Positions 1 through 10,048 of a stretch of DNA of 64,000 nucleotides are shown in pieces. Made by a program: the position numbers and the translations under genes. The notes under the pieces were generated by a model. That model saw nothing but the letters and a program-made list of their open reading frames with translations. It searched no databases and had not been told where the DNA came from. How positions within the stretch are numbered: the first letter of the stretch is position 1; the number at the start of each line of letters is the position of its first letter. The stretch comes from Rhizobiaceae bacterium (GTDB lineage Bacteria > Pseudomonadota > Alphaproteobacteria > Rhizobiales > Rhizobiaceae), in assembly GCA_017640615.1 (NCBI GenBank), contig JAEPQK010000005.1, positions 62,001 to 126,000 of the forward strand, written 5' to 3'.

Positions 1-154
1 CGGCAAGATCGACCGCTTTGAGCGCGTCATCTCAGTCGACGGCGATGTTCCGGACGACCTCCAGGACAAACTTCTGGAGATAGCCGACAAATGCCCCGTT
101 CACCGAACGCTGGAGGCTGGCGCCAAGGTCAAATCCTCGGTGCGCACCTCATAG
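1..154 (+). CDS. OsmC family protein (3' fragment)
   Basis: Only the last 50 codons are in the window (frame starting at base 2, TAG stop at 152-154). The fragment ends with ADKCPVHRTLE followed by a short tail. The Cys-Pro-Val-His context is the C-terminal peroxidatic cysteine motif of OsmC/YhfA-type thiol peroxidases, which reduce organic hydroperoxides in the cytoplasm. The N-terminal cysteine and the start lie outside the window. It is convergent with the TRAP permease gene, whose stop is only 3 bp away, so the two genes share no regulatory DNA here. Confidence 0.75.
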   Translation, partial: GKIDRFERVISVDGDVPDDLQDKLLEIADKCPVHRTLEAGAKVKSSVRTS

Positions 155-157
155 GCA

Positions 158-1705
158 TCAGGGAAACAGCACCGACGGCAGATAGGTCGGAATGGCCGGC
201 AGGAACCAGATAATCGCTACGCCCACAATCTGCAGCACAATGAAGGGCGCCACGCCGGCATAGATCTGACCGGTGGTGATTTCGGGCGGTGCTGCTCCGC
301 GCAGATAGAACAGCGAAAAACCGAAGGGCGGCGTCAGGAACGAGGTCTGCAGGTTGATCGCAATCAGGATCGAGAGCCACACCGGGTCGTGCCCCATCAG
401 GATGAGCAGTGGCGCAACCAGCGGCAGCACGATCACGGTGATCTCGACGAAGTCGAGGAAAAATCCGAGCACGAAGATCAGCAGCATGCAGAAGATCAGT
501 GCACCTGTCGGGCCGCCGGGCATTGCGGTCAGAAGCTCCTCGATGCGTTCCTCGCCGCCAAGGCCGATAAACACCAGCGAAAAGATGCTGGCAGCGATGA
601 TGGTGGCAAAGATCATCGACGTGACCGTCATGGTCGATTTCAGCGCCGGCACCAGCAGCCCGCTGCCATGCGCGCGCAGCAGCGCGACGATCAGCGCGGC
701 AAGCCCCGCCAGCGCCAGCAGAGCGTAGACGCCGCCCTGCAGCCAACCGACAATCGTCACATCGCTGCGTTGCAACCGCACCGGCGCAACACCCGCAGCG
801 ACGGCTAGAATGAGAAGAGCAACGGCGCCCCATACCACGAGCCATCTGGGCGCTCCGAGGCGATGGCCGGCAAGCAGAACTGTGCCGACCGCGCCCACCG
901 AAGCGGCCTCTGTAGGCGTCGCCACACCGCCAAGGATCGCGCCAAGCACGGCAACAATGAGAATAATTGGCGGCAGTATCGCGCCCGCCACTTCGCGCGT
1001 GGAGGGACGTTCGTCGAGCTGCGAGGCGGCGGGTGCATCGTCAGGGATAAGCCAGGCGCGGCCGAGAATGTAGAGGATGTAAAGCACGACGAGCGTCAGC
1101 CCGGGCAGCAATGCGCCGGCAAAGATTTCGCCAACCGATATCGTCTCGATCGAGAATTTGCCCTGCTCGAACTGCGCCTGCTGATAGGCATTCGACATCA
1201 CATCGGAGAGGATGATCAGCAGCGTCGATGGCGGGATGATTTGGCCGAGCGTGCCGGCTGTGCACACCGTGCCTGAGGCGAGCTTCGGGTCGTAGCCGTT
1301 GCGCAGCATGGTTGGCAACGCAATCATGCCCATGGCGATCACGGTCGCGCCGACAATGCCGGTGGATGCCGCCAGCAGCGTTCCGACGAGAACAACCGAC
1401 ACGCCAAGCCCGCCGCGCAAGCCGCCAAAGAGCCGGCCCATCGTTTCCAGAAGCTCTTCCGCGATGCGGCTTTTTTCGAGCACGACGCCCATCAGCACAA
1501 AAAGCGGAATGGCGATCAATACGTCATTGGTGAGCACGCCGAACACGCGTTGGCCGAGCGCGCCGAGCAGCGAAATGTCCATCATGCCGGTCGCCCATCC
1601 TGCAAAAGCGAACAGCGTCGCCACGCCGGCAATTGAAAAGGCAACCGGGAAGCCGAGCAGGATGAAGGCGATCAGCGCCGCGAACATGATGAGATCGAGC
1701 GGCAT
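158..1705 (-). CDS. dctM: TRAP transporter large permease (DctM type)
   Basis: This 515-residue protein is almost entirely hydrophobic. Its N-terminus (MPLDLIMFAALIAFILLG) and repeated glycine-rich membrane segments are typical of DctM, the 12-14 helix permease of tripartite ATP-independent periplasmic transporters. It is longer than the classic 425-residue DctM, because of an extra stretch around residues 200-300, which places it in the larger DctM subfamily. The ATG at 1705 was chosen over an upstream in-frame extension because that extension would run well into dctQ; the dctQ stop lies at 1708-1710, directly upstream. It is the last gene of the hutIHGU-dctPQM run, so the imported substrate is probably connected with histidine or urocanate. 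That link is inferred from position only. Confidence 0.88.
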   Translation of the reverse strand: MPLDLIMFAALIAFILLGFPVAFSIAGVATLFAFAGWATGMMDISLLGALGQRVFGVLTNDVLIAIPLFVLMGVVLEKSRIAEELLETMGRLFGGLRGGLGVSVVLVGTLLAASTGIVGATVIAMGMIALPTMLRNGYDPKLASGTVCTAGTLGQIIPPSTLLIILSDVMSNAYQQAQFEQGKFSIETISVGEIFAGALLPGLTLVVLYILYILGRAWLIPDDAPAASQLDERPSTREVAGAILPPIILIVAVLGAILGGVATPTEAASVGAVGTVLLAGHRLGAPRWLVVWGAVALLILAVAAGVAPVRLQRSDVTIVGWLQGGVYALLALAGLAALIVALLRAHGSGLLVPALKSTMTVTSMIFATIIAASIFSLVFIGLGGEERIEELLTAMPGGPTGALIFCMLLIFVLGFFLDFVEITVIVLPLVAPLLILMGHDPVWLSILIAINLQTSFLTPPFGFSLFYLRGAAPPEITTGQIYAGVAPFIVLQIVGVAIIWFLPAIPTYLPSVLFP

Positions 1706-1707
1706 CG

Positions 1708-2208
1708 TTATGCATTCTCTCTGAGGCGGGCGATGTCGCGCAGCAGGCCGGATACCGACTGCACGATCAAGAGAACGCAGAACGCCGGAATAAGCGATTT
1801 CAGAAGAAATGATGCGGGAATGCCGCCGACCGAGATCGGCCCTTCCAGGATCGCCCACGAGTTTCGCACCGAAGGCCATGTCCAGTAGATGAGCACGATC
1901 ATTGAGGGCAAGAGCAGCGTCAGATGCCCGAACAGATCGATCGCCGATTGACGCCTGCGGCTCGCCTTGGCGTAGAAAATGTCGACCCGCACATGCCCGT
2001 TCATCAGCAGCGTGTAGCCTGCGCCGAGCATGAACAGGGTGGAATGGAGGTAAAGCACGCTCTCATCGAGCGCGATCGAGCTGACCCCGAACACATAGCG
2101 CAACAGCACGACGATGAACTGCAAAAGCATCATCGCCAGTGCGCACCAGCAGACTACGCCGCCGACCGTTCGGTTCACCCGGTCGAGCGCATCGGCAAGC
2201 GATGTCAT
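1708..2208 (-). CDS. dctQ: TRAP transporter small permease (DctQ type)
   Basis: A 166-residue protein with about four hydrophobic helices, beginning MTSLADALDRVNRTVGG and containing the long first helix VVCWCALAMMLLQFIVVLL typical of DctQ. DctQ partners DctM in the inner membrane. The ATG at 2208 is preceded by a GGGGAG Shine-Dalgarno at good spacing; an in-frame codon nine residues upstream has no better signal. Its stop abuts the dctM start. It is separated from dctP by a strong 12-bp stem-loop, which probably reduces its expression relative to the binding protein. Confidence 0.85.
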   Translation of the reverse strand: MTSLADALDRVNRTVGGVVCWCALAMMLLQFIVVLLRYVFGVSSIALDESVLYLHSTLFMLGAGYTLLMNGHVRVDIFYAKASRRRQSAIDLFGHLTLLLPSMIVLIYWTWPSVRNSWAILEGPISVGGIPASFLLKSLIPAFCVLLIVQSVSGLLRDIARLRENA

Positions 2209-2231
2209 CCAACTCCCCCCAACGAGAAGGC

Positions 2232-2258
2232 GCACCGGCGCGGTGGCCGCGCCGGTGC
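2232..2258 (-). promoter_or_regulatory. intercistronic stem-loop between dctP and dctQ
   Basis: A perfect 12-bp inverted repeat (GCACCGGCGCGG, 3-nt loop, then its complement) sits between the dctP stop and the dctQ start. No U-run follows, so it is more likely an mRNA-stabilising or partial-termination hairpin, as seen after other abundant periplasmic binding-protein genes, than a full terminator. Confidence 0.6.
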
Positions 2259-2268
2259 ATGGTCTACC

Positions 2269-3354
2269 CTAGTACTTGTAGTCCATGGCGCGGGCGTTCA
2301 TCTGCCCATTATCGGCATAGACCATATAGCCGGCCACCGACTCGCGATAGGCGAGGAAGCTTTCGGTGATACGCTGCACCAGTTCGTCGCTGTCGTTGCG
2401 CAGATCGGCGATCACCTCGCCGGCAGCGTTGCCCATGGCGACAATCACGTCATCAGGCAGCTTCTTCACCTGTACGCCTTCTTCCGCGACCAGCTTGGCC
2501 AGAGCCAGCGCATGCTTGGTCGTGTATTCCGTCCAGACCGGATTGTAGAGGCTCTCGCAGGCCAGCGAGACAACCTGCTTCAGATCATCCGGCAGGTCGG
2601 CATAGGCCTGCGCGTTGACCACGCATTCCTCGGCCGAGGACGGTTCGCCGACACCGGGCCAGTAGTAGTTCTTGGCAACCTGGTTGAAACCGAGTGCGCT
2701 GTCGGTCCACGGACCGATGAACTCGCCTGCGTCCAGCGCGCCGGATTGCAGCGCCTGGAACATGTCGCGGCCACCCATCGCCTGAACGGCCATGCCGATC
2801 TTGGCGCACATTTCGGACGCGAGGCCCGTGGTGCGGAACTTGAGGCCCTTGAGGTCGTCGACGGAAGTGATTTCCTCGCGGAACCAGCCGGCCCATTGCG
2901 GGCCGGAATTGCCGCACAAGAACGGCTTGAGGCCGAAGCGCCCGTAGATTTCATCATAGAGCGCCTGGCCGCCGCCATGCGTCAGCCAGCCCACCTGCTC
3001 GTCTGCGCGCAGGCCGAAGGGCTGCGAGCCGAACAGGAGAATGCCCTTCGACTTGGAGCCCCAATAGGCCGGCACCGCGTGGTAAAGCTCGGCCGTGCCT
3101 TCCGACACAGCGTCGAAGACGCCGTTGCCCGGCACCAGTTCGCCCGCGGCGAACAGCTTCACTTCGATGCGCCCGCCCGAAAGCGTAGTGATGCGGTCGG
3201 CCAGAAGCTGCGCCGCAACACCGGGACCGGGCAGGTTTTTCGGCCATGCGGTGACCATTTTCCACTCGCGCCGATCCTGCGCGATCGCCGGCGTGGCGAG
3301 CGTTGCAGCACCCGCGCCTATCGCCGCTGTTTTCAGAAATTCGCGTCTTTTCAT
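2269..3354 (-). CDS. dctP: TRAP transporter substrate-binding protein (DctP type), Tat-exported
   Basis: A 361-residue periplasmic solute receptor. Residues 1-26 (MKRREFLKTAAIGAGAATLA then TPAIAQ) form a twin-arginine signal peptide with an RRxFLK motif, so export of a folded protein is expected. The mature part has the DctP pattern: WKMVTAWPKNLPG near the start, LSGGRIEVKLFAAGELVPG, then WAGWFREEITSVDDLKGLKFRTTG with the conserved arginine that usually binds a substrate carboxylate. It starts 30 bp after hutU, inside the hut transcription unit, which suggests the ligand is urocanate, histidine or a related carboxylate. Two tandem copies of GGGAGACAA lie just before the ATG; the nearer one provides the ribosome-binding site. 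Confidence 0.9.
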   Translation of the reverse strand: MKRREFLKTAAIGAGAATLATPAIAQDRREWKMVTAWPKNLPGPGVAAQLLADRITTLSGGRIEVKLFAAGELVPGNGVFDAVSEGTAELYHAVPAYWGSKSKGILLFGSQPFGLRADEQVGWLTHGGGQALYDEIYGRFGLKPFLCGNSGPQWAGWFREEITSVDDLKGLKFRTTGLASEMCAKIGMAVQAMGGRDMFQALQSGALDAGEFIGPWTDSALGFNQVAKNYYWPGVGEPSSAEECVVNAQAYADLPDDLKQVVSLACESLYNPVWTEYTTKHALALAKLVAEEGVQVKKLPDDVIVAMGNAAGEVIADLRNDSDELVQRITESFLAYRESVAGYMVYADNGQMNARAMDYKY

Positions 3355-3384
3355 GATTGTCTCCCTTGTCTCCCTGCTTGCTGC

Positions 3385-5061
3385 TCAGTTGCCCAGGATG
3401 GCGGGCAGCCTGAGCCCTTTTTCGCGCGCACAATCGAGCGCGATCTCGTAGCCGGCATCGGCGTGCCGCATGACGCCGGTTGCCGGGTCGTTCCACAAAA
3501 CCCGTTCCAGACGACGCGCCGCATCGTCTGTGCCGTCGGCGCAGATCACCATGCCGGAATGTTGCGAAAAGCCCATGCCGACACCGCCACCATGATGCAG
3601 CGACACCCAGGTCGCGCCGGATGCGCAGTTGAGCAGGGCGTTGAGAAGCGGCCAGTCGGACACGGCATCCGAGCCGTCCTTCATCGCCTCAGTCTCGCGG
3701 TTGGGCGAGGCGACGGAGCCGGAATCGAGATGGTCGCGGCCGATCACCACCGGTGCCGAAAGCTCCCCTTTCGCTACCATTTCGTTGAAGGCGAGGCCGA
3801 GCCGGTGCCGGTCGCCCAGACCCACCCAACAGATGCGCGCCGGCAGGCCCTGGAAGGAGATGCGCTCGCGTGCCATGTCGAGCCAGCGGTGCAGGTGCTC
3901 ATTGTCGGGCAACAGCTCCTTCACCTTGGCGTCGGTCTTGTGGATGTCTTCCGGGTCGCCCGAAAGCGCGGCCCAGCGGAATGGCCCGACGCCACGGCAG
4001 AAAAGAGGCCGGATGTAAGCCGGCACAAATCCCGGAAACGCGAAAGCGTTCTCGAAACCCTCATCCTTCGCCACCTGGCGGATATTGTTGCCGTAGTCGA
4101 GCGTCGGCACGCCGTCATTCCAGTAGGCCACCATCGCCTCGACATGCTCGCGCATGGAGGCGCGCGCAGCCTTCTCAACTGCCTTTGGGTCGCTCTCACG
4201 CTTCTCGCGCCACTCGCCCATCGTCCAGCCCTTGGGCAAGTAGCCGTTGACCGGGTCGTGTGCGGAAGTCTGGTCGGTGAGCATATCCGGCCGCACGCCA
4301 CGTTTGCGCAGTTCGGGGAGGATTTCGGCAGCGTTGCCGAGCAGGCCGACCGACTTTGCTTCGCCGACTTTCGTCCAGCGCTCGATCATCGCCAGCGCTT
4401 CGTCGATCGTCTCCGCCTTCTCGTCGAGATAGCGGGTGCGCAGCCTGAAATCGATGGAATCGGGATTGCACTCGATGGCGAGGCAGCAGGCGCCGGCCAT
4501 CACAGCCGCCAGCGGCTGCGCGCCGCCCATGCCGCCGAGGCCGGCGGTCAGGATCCACTTGCCTGTGAGGTCGCCATCATAGTGCTGACGGCCGGCCTCC
4601 ACGAAGGTTTCGTAAGTGCCCTGAACGATGCCCTGCGTGCCGATGTAAATCCAGGAGCCGGCCGTCATCTGGCCGTACATCATCAGACCTTTGCGATCGA
4701 GCTCGTTGAAATGATCCCAGTCGGCCCAGTGCGGCACGATGTTCGAGTTGGCGATCAGCACGCGCGGCGCGTCGGCATGGGTCTTGAACACACCGACCGG
4801 CTTGCCTGACTGCACCATCAGCGTTTCGTCGGCTTCCAGCGTGCGCAGCGAGGCTGCGATACGGTCGAAATCGTCCCAGGTGCGTGCCGCGCGTCCAATG
4901 CCGCCGTAAACGACCAGTTCATGCGGGTTCTCCGCAACGTCCGGGTCGAGATTGTTCATCAACATCCTCAGCGGCGCCTCGGTCACCCAGCTTTTGGCGC
5001 TGATCTCGGGGCCGCGCGGTGAGCGTACGTCGCGGATGTTGTGGCGTGGATTGTTCATCAT
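3385..5061 (-). CDS. hutU: urocanate hydratase
   Basis: 558 residues, the normal length of urocanase, which converts urocanate to 4-imidazolone-5-propionate using tightly bound NAD+. The N-terminus has the typical arginine-rich start followed by [20 protein letters not shown]. The glycine-rich [14 protein letters not shown] (around residues 170-185) is the NAD-binding signature, and the catalytic-loop cysteine lies in the conserved [16 protein letters not shown] context. The start codon overlaps the hutG stop in an ATGA arrangement, indicating translational coupling. It is the second step of the histidine degradation pathway encoded at this locus. Confidence 0.97.
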   Translation of the reverse strand: MMNNPRHNIRDVRSPRGPEISAKSWVTEAPLRMLMNNLDPDVAENPHELVVYGGIGRAARTWDDFDRIAASLRTLEADETLMVQSGKPVGVFKTHADAPRVLIANSNIVPHWADWDHFNELDRKGLMMYGQMTAGSWIYIGTQGIVQGTYETFVEAGRQHYDGDLTGKWILTAGLGGMGGAQPLAAVMAGACCLAIECNPDSIDFRLRTRYLDEKAETIDEALAMIERWTKVGEAKSVGLLGNAAEILPELRKRGVRPDMLTDQTSAHDPVNGYLPKGWTMGEWREKRESDPKAVEKAARASMREHVEAMVAYWNDGVPTLDYGNNIRQVAKDEGFENAFAFPGFVPAYIRPLFCRGVGPFRWAALSGDPEDIHKTDAKVKELLPDNEHLHRWLDMARERISFQGLPARICWVGLGDRHRLGLAFNEMVAKGELSAPVVIGRDHLDSGSVASPNRETEAMKDGSDAVSDWPLLNALLNCASGATWVSLHHGGGVGMGFSQHSGMVICADGTDDAARRLERVLWNDPATGVMRHADAGYEIALDCAREKGLRLPAILGN

Positions 5062-5867
5062 CTGGCTCCGGGTGTGATGACGAGCGCGATATCGGCAAGC
5101 CGGCTGAGGATTGCACGCAGATGCACGCGCAGCCGCTCCGCTTTCTGCTCGTCATAATCGAATGGTGGTTCTTCCGTCTTGAGATGGCTTGCCTGCGACA
5201 GTTCCATCTGGATCGCGTGCACCGACTTCACGGGCGCCCCGTAGTGCCGTGTAGTCCAGCCGCCTTTGAAGCGGCCGTTGACGACGTGATCGTAGCCCTC
5301 GGCGGCCGAACAGATATCGGCCACGGCGAGTTCCAGCGCTGGGGCACATGTCGCGCCCTCATTGGTGCCGATGTTAAAGTCGGGCAGCCGACCTTCGAAC
5401 AGGAAGGGGCAGTGCGAACGGATGGAGTGGCAATCGTAGAGGATCGCGATTTCGTGCTCGGCTAGCACGCGGTCGATCTCGGCTTGAAGCGCTGCGTGAT
5501 AGGGCGCGTGAAAATCGGCGATCCGCTGCTCGATGTCGGGTGCGGTAGGCTCTGCGCCATCCTTCCAGATCGGCTGGTTGTCGAAGTCGGTCAGCGGCAC
5601 CAGGCTGGTTGTGTTCTGCCCGGGATAAAGGCTCTGTCCGCCCGGATCGCGATTGGCGTCGATCACGTATCGATGGAATGTCGCGCGCACTGTCGTCGCG
5701 CCCGGCAGCAGACCGTCATAGAGCGTGTGCACATGCCAGTCGGTGTCACGCAGCTTGCGCCCTTCGTCGTTGAGGCGGTCCCAGATGTCCGTCGGCACAT
5801 GCGCGCCGGTATGGGGGAGCCCGAGAATGACAGGCGAGGAGCCGCGGGTGACTTCAACGGGGTTCAT
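5058..5867 (-). CDS. hutG: N-formylglutamate deformylase
   Basis: 269 residues of the N-formylglutamate amidohydrolase family. It hydrolyses N-formyl-L-glutamate to glutamate and formate, the last step of the five-step Hut route. Visible family motifs are [11 protein letters not shown] near the N-terminus, [28 protein letters not shown] and [10 protein letters not shown], which carry metal-ligand and substrate residues. The ATG at 5867 overlaps the hutH stop (ATGA) and the gene overlaps hutU in the same way. The reading frame stays open upstream for over 1 kb, but that part is antisense to conserved hutH and was excluded. Its pairing with hutF shows that this organism uses the formylglutamate branch rather than formiminoglutamase (HutG of the other type). 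Confidence 0.95.
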   Translation of the reverse strand: MNPVEVTRGSSPVILGLPHTGAHVPTDIWDRLNDEGRKLRDTDWHVHTLYDGLLPGATTVRATFHRYVIDANRDPGGQSLYPGQNTTSLVPLTDFDNQPIWKDGAEPTAPDIEQRIADFHAPYHAALQAEIDRVLAEHEIAILYDCHSIRSHCPFLFEGRLPDFNIGTNEGATCAPALELAVADICSAAEGYDHVVNGRFKGGWTTRHYGAPVKSVHAIQMELSQASHLKTEEPPFDYDEQKAERLRVHLRAILSRLADIALVITPGAR

Positions 5868-7399
5868 GCCTTCAACTCCGGCAGAATGCCCGGACTCACG
5901 CTCGCATTGAGCGCGCCGGATGCGACGAGCTCGTGAGCCGCCGCCAGATCGCCAGCCATGAAGCGGTCTTCGGCGAGTGCGGGCACAGCCGCGCGGATCG
6001 CGTGATGAGCCTTGGTCAGTTCGGCGCTGGTCTTCAGCGGCGCACGCAGATCGATACTCTGCGCGGCGGTGAGCGCCTCGATGCCGATGATGCCGGCAAG
6101 ATTGTCGGTCATTTGCTTCAGGCGTCGCGCGCCATGGCAGGCCATCGAGACGTGGTCTTCCTGATTGGCCGAAGTCGGTGTGGAGTCGACCGAGGCCGGA
6201 TGCGACATCTGTTTGTTTTCGGCCATCAGCGCGGCGGAGGTAACCTCCGCGATCATCAGACCGGAATTGAGCCCTGGTTTCGGCGCCAGAAACGCCGGCA
6301 GACCGAAGGAAAGCGCGGGATCGACCAGAAGCGCGATGCGCCGTTGGGCGATGGCTCCGATCTCGCAGATCGCAATCGCGATCTGGTCGGCTGCGAACGC
6401 CACCGGCTCGGCATGGAAGTTGCCGCCCGAAACGACCGAGCCGTCCGACAGCACAAGCGGATTGTCGGTCACCGCATTGGCTTCCGTCGCCAGCGTGCGC
6501 GCCGCCTGACGCAACAAGTCGAGGCAGGCGCCGTCCACCTGCGGCTGGCAACGGATGCAGTAGGGGTCCTGCACCCGCTCGTCGCCCTCGCGATGGCTTT
6601 CGCGAATTTCGGAACCTTCGAGCAGCGACCAGAGTGCGGCCGCCGTATCGATCTGGCCCTGATGGCCGCGCAGCGTGTGGATTTCGGGGTGGAAGGGGGC
6701 GGACGATCCCATCGCGGCATCGGTGGACAGCGCGCCTGTAATCAGAGCCGAGCGCGCGATACGGTGCGCGGCGAAGAGACCGGAAAGAGCCAGCGCGGTC
6801 GAGACCTGCGTTCCGTTGATGAGCGCCAGCCCCTCCTTCGCCGCGAGCACGACAGGCTCGAGCCCGGCTTTTGTCAGGGCTGCGCGGGCCGGCATGCGCT
6901 CGCCCCCGAAGGTGGCCTCGCCTTCGCCCATCATGGCGGCCGCCATATGCGCCAGTGGCGCAAGGTCGCCCGACGCCCCGACCGATCCTTGCCCCGGAAT
7001 GACCGGCAGCACACCGCGTTCCAGCATCGCTGCGATCAGCTGAGCGGTGCCGGTGCGAACGCCGGACGAGCCACGCCCTAGCGAGATCAGCTTGAGCGCC
7101 ATGATCAGGCGCACCACCGCCTCGTCGAGCGGGGCGCCCACGCCGCAGCAATGCGACAGGATGAGGTTGCGCTGCAGCGTCGCCACATCGTTGGGCGGGA
7201 TACGCACGCTGGCGAGTTTCCCGAAGCCGGTGTTGATGCCGTAGACCGCTTCGCGGCCGGCTGCGATCTCGGCGATGCGGGCAGCGCTCGCTTCCATGGC
7301 CGGCAGAAAGCTCGTGTCGAGCCTGACCGACGCGTCGCCGCGATAGACGGTTTCGAGATCGCTCAGCGGCACATTGCCCGGTTTGAGGGTGACCGTCAT
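5864..7399 (-). CDS. hutH: histidine ammonia-lyase
   Basis: 511 residues. The enzyme deaminates L-histidine to trans-urocanate. The MIO prosthetic group forms from the Ala-Ser-Gly triad seen in [14 protein letters not shown] (about residue 143). Other family stretches are [11 protein letters not shown] near residue 50 and [15 protein letters not shown] in the middle. The ATG at 7399 follows the hutI stop after one base; a TTG three codons upstream would overlap hutI and is less likely. It overlaps hutG by four bases. The tight overlaps show that hutI, hutH, hutG and hutU are one transcription unit. Confidence 0.97.
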   Translation of the reverse strand: MTVTLKPGNVPLSDLETVYRGDASVRLDTSFLPAMEASAARIAEIAAGREAVYGINTGFGKLASVRIPPNDVATLQRNLILSHCCGVGAPLDEAVVRLIMALKLISLGRGSSGVRTGTAQLIAAMLERGVLPVIPGQGSVGASGDLAPLAHMAAAMMGEGEATFGGERMPARAALTKAGLEPVVLAAKEGLALINGTQVSTALALSGLFAAHRIARSALITGALSTDAAMGSSAPFHPEIHTLRGHQGQIDTAAALWSLLEGSEIRESHREGDERVQDPYCIRCQPQVDGACLDLLRQAARTLATEANAVTDNPLVLSDGSVVSGGNFHAEPVAFAADQIAIAICEIGAIAQRRIALLVDPALSFGLPAFLAPKPGLNSGLMIAEVTSAALMAENKQMSHPASVDSTPTSANQEDHVSMACHGARRLKQMTDNLAGIIGIEALTAAQSIDLRAPLKTSAELTKAHHAIRAAVPALAEDRFMAGDLAAAHELVASGALNASVSPGILPELKA

Positions 7400-7400
7400 G

Positions 7401-8606
7401 TCAGACAAGGTCTCCGAAGATGCGTTGGTGGAGTGGATTGAAGCCGATGCGGTAGGCGAGCTCGGCCGGCTCGGTCACGTTCCAGATGGCGAGTTCGGCA
7501 GCCTTGCCTTCCTCGATCGTGCCTGCCTGCCGTCCGATGCCCAGCGCCCGCGCAGCGTTGCGCGTCACGCCGGCCAGTGCCTCTTCGGGCGTCATACGGA
7601 AGAGCGTGCAGGCCATGTTCATGGTGAGCAGCAGCGAGGCGAGCGGTGAAGAGCCGGGGTTGCAGTCGGTGGCGATAGCGATCGGCACGCCGGCATCGCG
7701 CAAAAGCTGTACCGGCGGCGCTTGCGTCTCGCGCAGCGTATAAAACGCGCCGGGGAGCAGAACAGCGACGGTGCCATGCTTCGCCATCGCATCCACGCCG
7801 TCCGCGTCGAGATATTCCAGATGATCGGCTGACATCGCCTGATGCTGGGCCGCAAGTGCTGCGCCGCCAAGAATTGATAGCTGCTCGGCATGCAATTTCA
7901 CCGGCAGGCCAAGCTTGCGGGCGTGCTCGAACACCCGCTCGATCTGCTCGGGCGAAAACGCGATACCTTCGCAGAAGCCGTCGACGGCGTCGGCCAGACC
8001 GTCGGCTTTCGCCTGCGTCATGCCCGGCAGCACGACCTCGCTGATGTAGTCGTCGGCCCGGCCCTTGAACTCCGGCGGCAGCGCATGCGCGGCCAGCCAT
8101 GACGTGACCACGCGAACCGGCCGCATCTCGCCCAGCCGGCGCGCTGCGCGCAGCATTTTAAGCTCGTGTTCGATGGAAAGCCCGTATCCGGATTTGATCT
8201 CGATCGTCGCAACACCCTCGGCGATCATCGCATCGAGCCGGGGCAGGGCTGCTTCCACCAACGCGTCTTCGCTGGCTTCCCGCGTGGCAGACATTGTCGA
8301 GACAATGCCACCGCCGGCCCGCGCGATCTCTTCATAGCCGGCGCCTTCGAGCCGCATTTCGAATTCACGCGCCCGGTTGCCGCCAAAAACGATATGCGTG
8401 TGGCAGTCGATCAGCGCCGGCGTCACGAGCCGCCCGCCGAGGTCTTCGCGCGCCGCATCGTTCCAGCTTGAGGGAACTTCGCTCTCGGGACCGACAAAGC
8501 CGATGTGACCGTCGTCGATTCCCACGGCGTGGTCCTCCAGCAATCCGTAGGGATTGCCTTCGCACATCGTCGCAAGCCGCATATTGACGAGCAGTTTTGT
8601 GGGCAT
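7401..8606 (-). CDS. hutI: imidazolonepropionase
   Basis: 401 residues of the amidohydrolase superfamily. It opens the imidazolone ring to give N-formimino-L-glutamate, the third step of histidine breakdown. Metal-binding HxH is seen in [12 protein letters not shown] (about residues 68-79), with later metal or catalytic histidines in KLHAEQLS and the aspartate in [10 protein letters not shown]. It is the first gene of the leftward hut unit and is transcribed from the intergenic region holding the HutC operator. No strong Shine-Dalgarno precedes the ATG. Confidence 0.96.
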   Translation of the reverse strand: MPTKLLVNMRLATMCEGNPYGLLEDHAVGIDDGHIGFVGPESEVPSSWNDAAREDLGGRLVTPALIDCHTHIVFGGNRAREFEMRLEGAGYEEIARAGGGIVSTMSATREASEDALVEAALPRLDAMIAEGVATIEIKSGYGLSIEHELKMLRAARRLGEMRPVRVVTSWLAAHALPPEFKGRADDYISEVVLPGMTQAKADGLADAVDGFCEGIAFSPEQIERVFEHARKLGLPVKLHAEQLSILGGAALAAQHQAMSADHLEYLDADGVDAMAKHGTVAVLLPGAFYTLRETQAPPVQLLRDAGVPIAIATDCNPGSSPLASLLLTMNMACTLFRMTPEEALAGVTRNAARALGIGRQAGTIEEGKAAELAIWNVTEPAELAYRIGFNPLHQRIFGDLV

Positions 8607-8643
8607 AGGTGGGTTTTCGGTTTCAATAAGCAGAGTTTCAAGC

Positions 8644-8663
8644 TATTATGTCTATACATAATA
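8644..8663. promoter_or_regulatory. HutC operator between hutI and hutF
   Basis: A 20-bp near-perfect palindrome, TATTATG-TCTATA-CATAATA, has exact 7-bp arms and a TGTCTATACA core. The core closely matches the TGTA-N2-TACA type sites known for HutC of the GntR family in pseudomonads. It lies in the only divergent intergenic space of the locus, so one HutC dimer site could repress both the hutIHGU-dctPQM and the hutF-hutC transcripts, with urocanate as the usual inducer. Confidence 0.75.
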
Positions 8664-8683
8664 AGTCAAATGGAATCCGCTTC

Positions 8684-10048
8684 ATGCAATCCGTATTCGC
8701 CGAATCCGCCCTTCTGCCTGATGGTTGGGCCAACGACGTTTTGGTCAAAATCGGCGACGATGGCCGCATTTCAGCGGTTACGCCCAATGCCTCGCCCGAC
8801 CCGGCCGCGACCCCTGCGCCGGTGCTGCTGCCCGCGGTTTCCAACTTGCACAGCCACACGTTCCAGCGTGCGATGGCAGGTCTTGCAGAGCGGCGCGGCC
8901 CGCATGAGCGCGACAGTTTCTGGACCTGGCGCGAGGTGATGTACCGGTTTCTGGAGATCCTGACGCCGGACGACATTGAGGCCGTGGCGGCACAGGCTTT
9001 CATGGAGATGCTGGAGGGCGGCTTTTCTGCTGTCGCGGAGTTCCACTATCTGCACAATCAGCCGGGCGGCGCGCATTACGACGATCAGGGCGAGCTCGCT
9101 GCGCGCATCGCGGCGGCTGTCGGCGACACCGGCATCGGCCTCACGCTTCTGCCGGTTTATTACACCCAGGGCGGCGTCGATGGCCGGCCGCTTGCGGGCG
9201 GGCAGCTGCGTTTTCAAAACGACCTCGCGAGCTTCGCCAGCCTTCTCGAGCGGAGCGAGCAGGTGGTGAATTCGATGCCGGCCGACACAGGCCTCGGCAT
9301 CGCGCCGCATTCGCTTCGCGCAGTGCCGAAGTCCGATCTGGCTGAGCTCGCTGGCTGGCGGCCGGATGCGCCGTTCCACATTCATGCCGCCGAGCAGGAA
9401 GCCGAAATCGAGGAGGTGCTTGCCGTCTTCGGCTGCCGCTCGATGGAATTTCTGCTCGACCATCACGAGGTTGGGCCGCGCTGGTGCTTCATCCACGCAA
9501 CGCACATGACGGCCGACGAGACGGCGCGGCTCGCCGCCACCGGCGCGGTGGCTGGCCTCTGCCCCGAAACCGAGGCCAATCTCGGCGACGGCATCTTCAA
9601 CGGTTCCGACTATCTCGCTGCCGCGGGCCGCATTGGCGTCGGCACGGACTCCAACGTTCGCATCGGCGTGGCGACCGAACTGCGTCAGCTCGAATATTCG
9701 CAGCGCCTGCGCGATCGCTTGCGCGTTGTGCTTGGCGGGCGCGACCGCTCCACCGGCCGCCGCCTCTATGATGCCGCGCTTGCCGGTGGTGCGCAGGCGC
9801 TGGGCCGTGACGCGGGCGCAATCGCCGTCGGCAAATGGGCGGACCTCGTGGCACTTGATCGCGGCGACCTGACCGCTTTTGGCGAAGGCGATCTTGCGCT
9901 CGATGATTGGGTGTTTGCTGTCGGCCGCAGGATCAACGATGTCTGGTCGGCGGGCCGGCATATGGTAAGCGACGGCAGACATGTCGCCGCGGACATAATA
10001 CGCACCCGCTACCGCAAAGTTCTCGAAAGGCTCGGAAGCAGCTTGTGA
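8684..10048 (+). CDS. hutF: formimidoylglutamate deiminase
   Basis: 454 residues from the ATG at 8684. It belongs to the amidohydrolase superfamily and converts N-formimino-L-glutamate to N-formylglutamate plus ammonia, feeding HutG. Metal ligands appear as NLHSHTFQRAM (HxH), FHIHAAEQ, and the histidine in WCFIHATHM; the catalytic aspartate is in VGTDSNVRIG, and the phrase is typical of HutF. An in-frame ATG at 8648 would place the start inside the HutC operator, so the start at 8684, preceded by GGAA, is preferred. hutC follows with a GTGA overlap. Confidence 0.93.
   Translation: MQSVFAESALLPDGWANDVLVKIGDDGRISAVTPNASPDPAATPAPVLLPAVSNLHSHTFQRAMAGLAERRGPHERDSFWTWREVMYRFLEILTPDDIEAVAAQAFMEMLEGGFSAVAEFHYLHNQPGGAHYDDQGELAARIAAAVGDTGIGLTLLPVYYTQGGVDGRPLAGGQLRFQNDLASFASLLERSEQVVNSMPADTGLGIAPHSLRAVPKSDLAELAGWRPDAPFHIHAAEQEAEIEEVLAVFGCRSMEFLLDHHEVGPRWCFIHATHMTADETARLAATGAVAGLCPETEANLGDGIFNGSDYLAAAGRIGVGTDSNVRIGVATELRQLEYSQRLRDRLRVVLGGRDRSTGRRLYDAALAGGAQALGRDAGAIAVGKWADLVALDRGDLTAFGEGDLALDDWVFAVGRRINDVWSAGRHMVSDGRHVAADIIRTRYRKVLERLGSSL

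Noticed and set aside
1924-4809. 961-codon open frame on the + strand
   Set aside because: It is fully antisense to hutU, dctP and dctQ, which are recognisable along their whole length. Long antisense frames are expected at this GC content.
5868-7151. Upstream in-frame extension of hutG (697 codons in total)
   Set aside because: The extension overlaps hutH in another frame and is Arg/Gly-rich nonsense; the ATGA-coupled start gives a normal HutG.
8648-8683. Earlier ATG for hutF
   Set aside because: It lies inside the HutC operator and has no ribosome-binding site; the ATG at 8684 is preferred.
8771-9982. 403-codon frame antisense to hutF
   Set aside because: No domain, composition of a shadow frame, and the opposite strand is a clear amidohydrolase.
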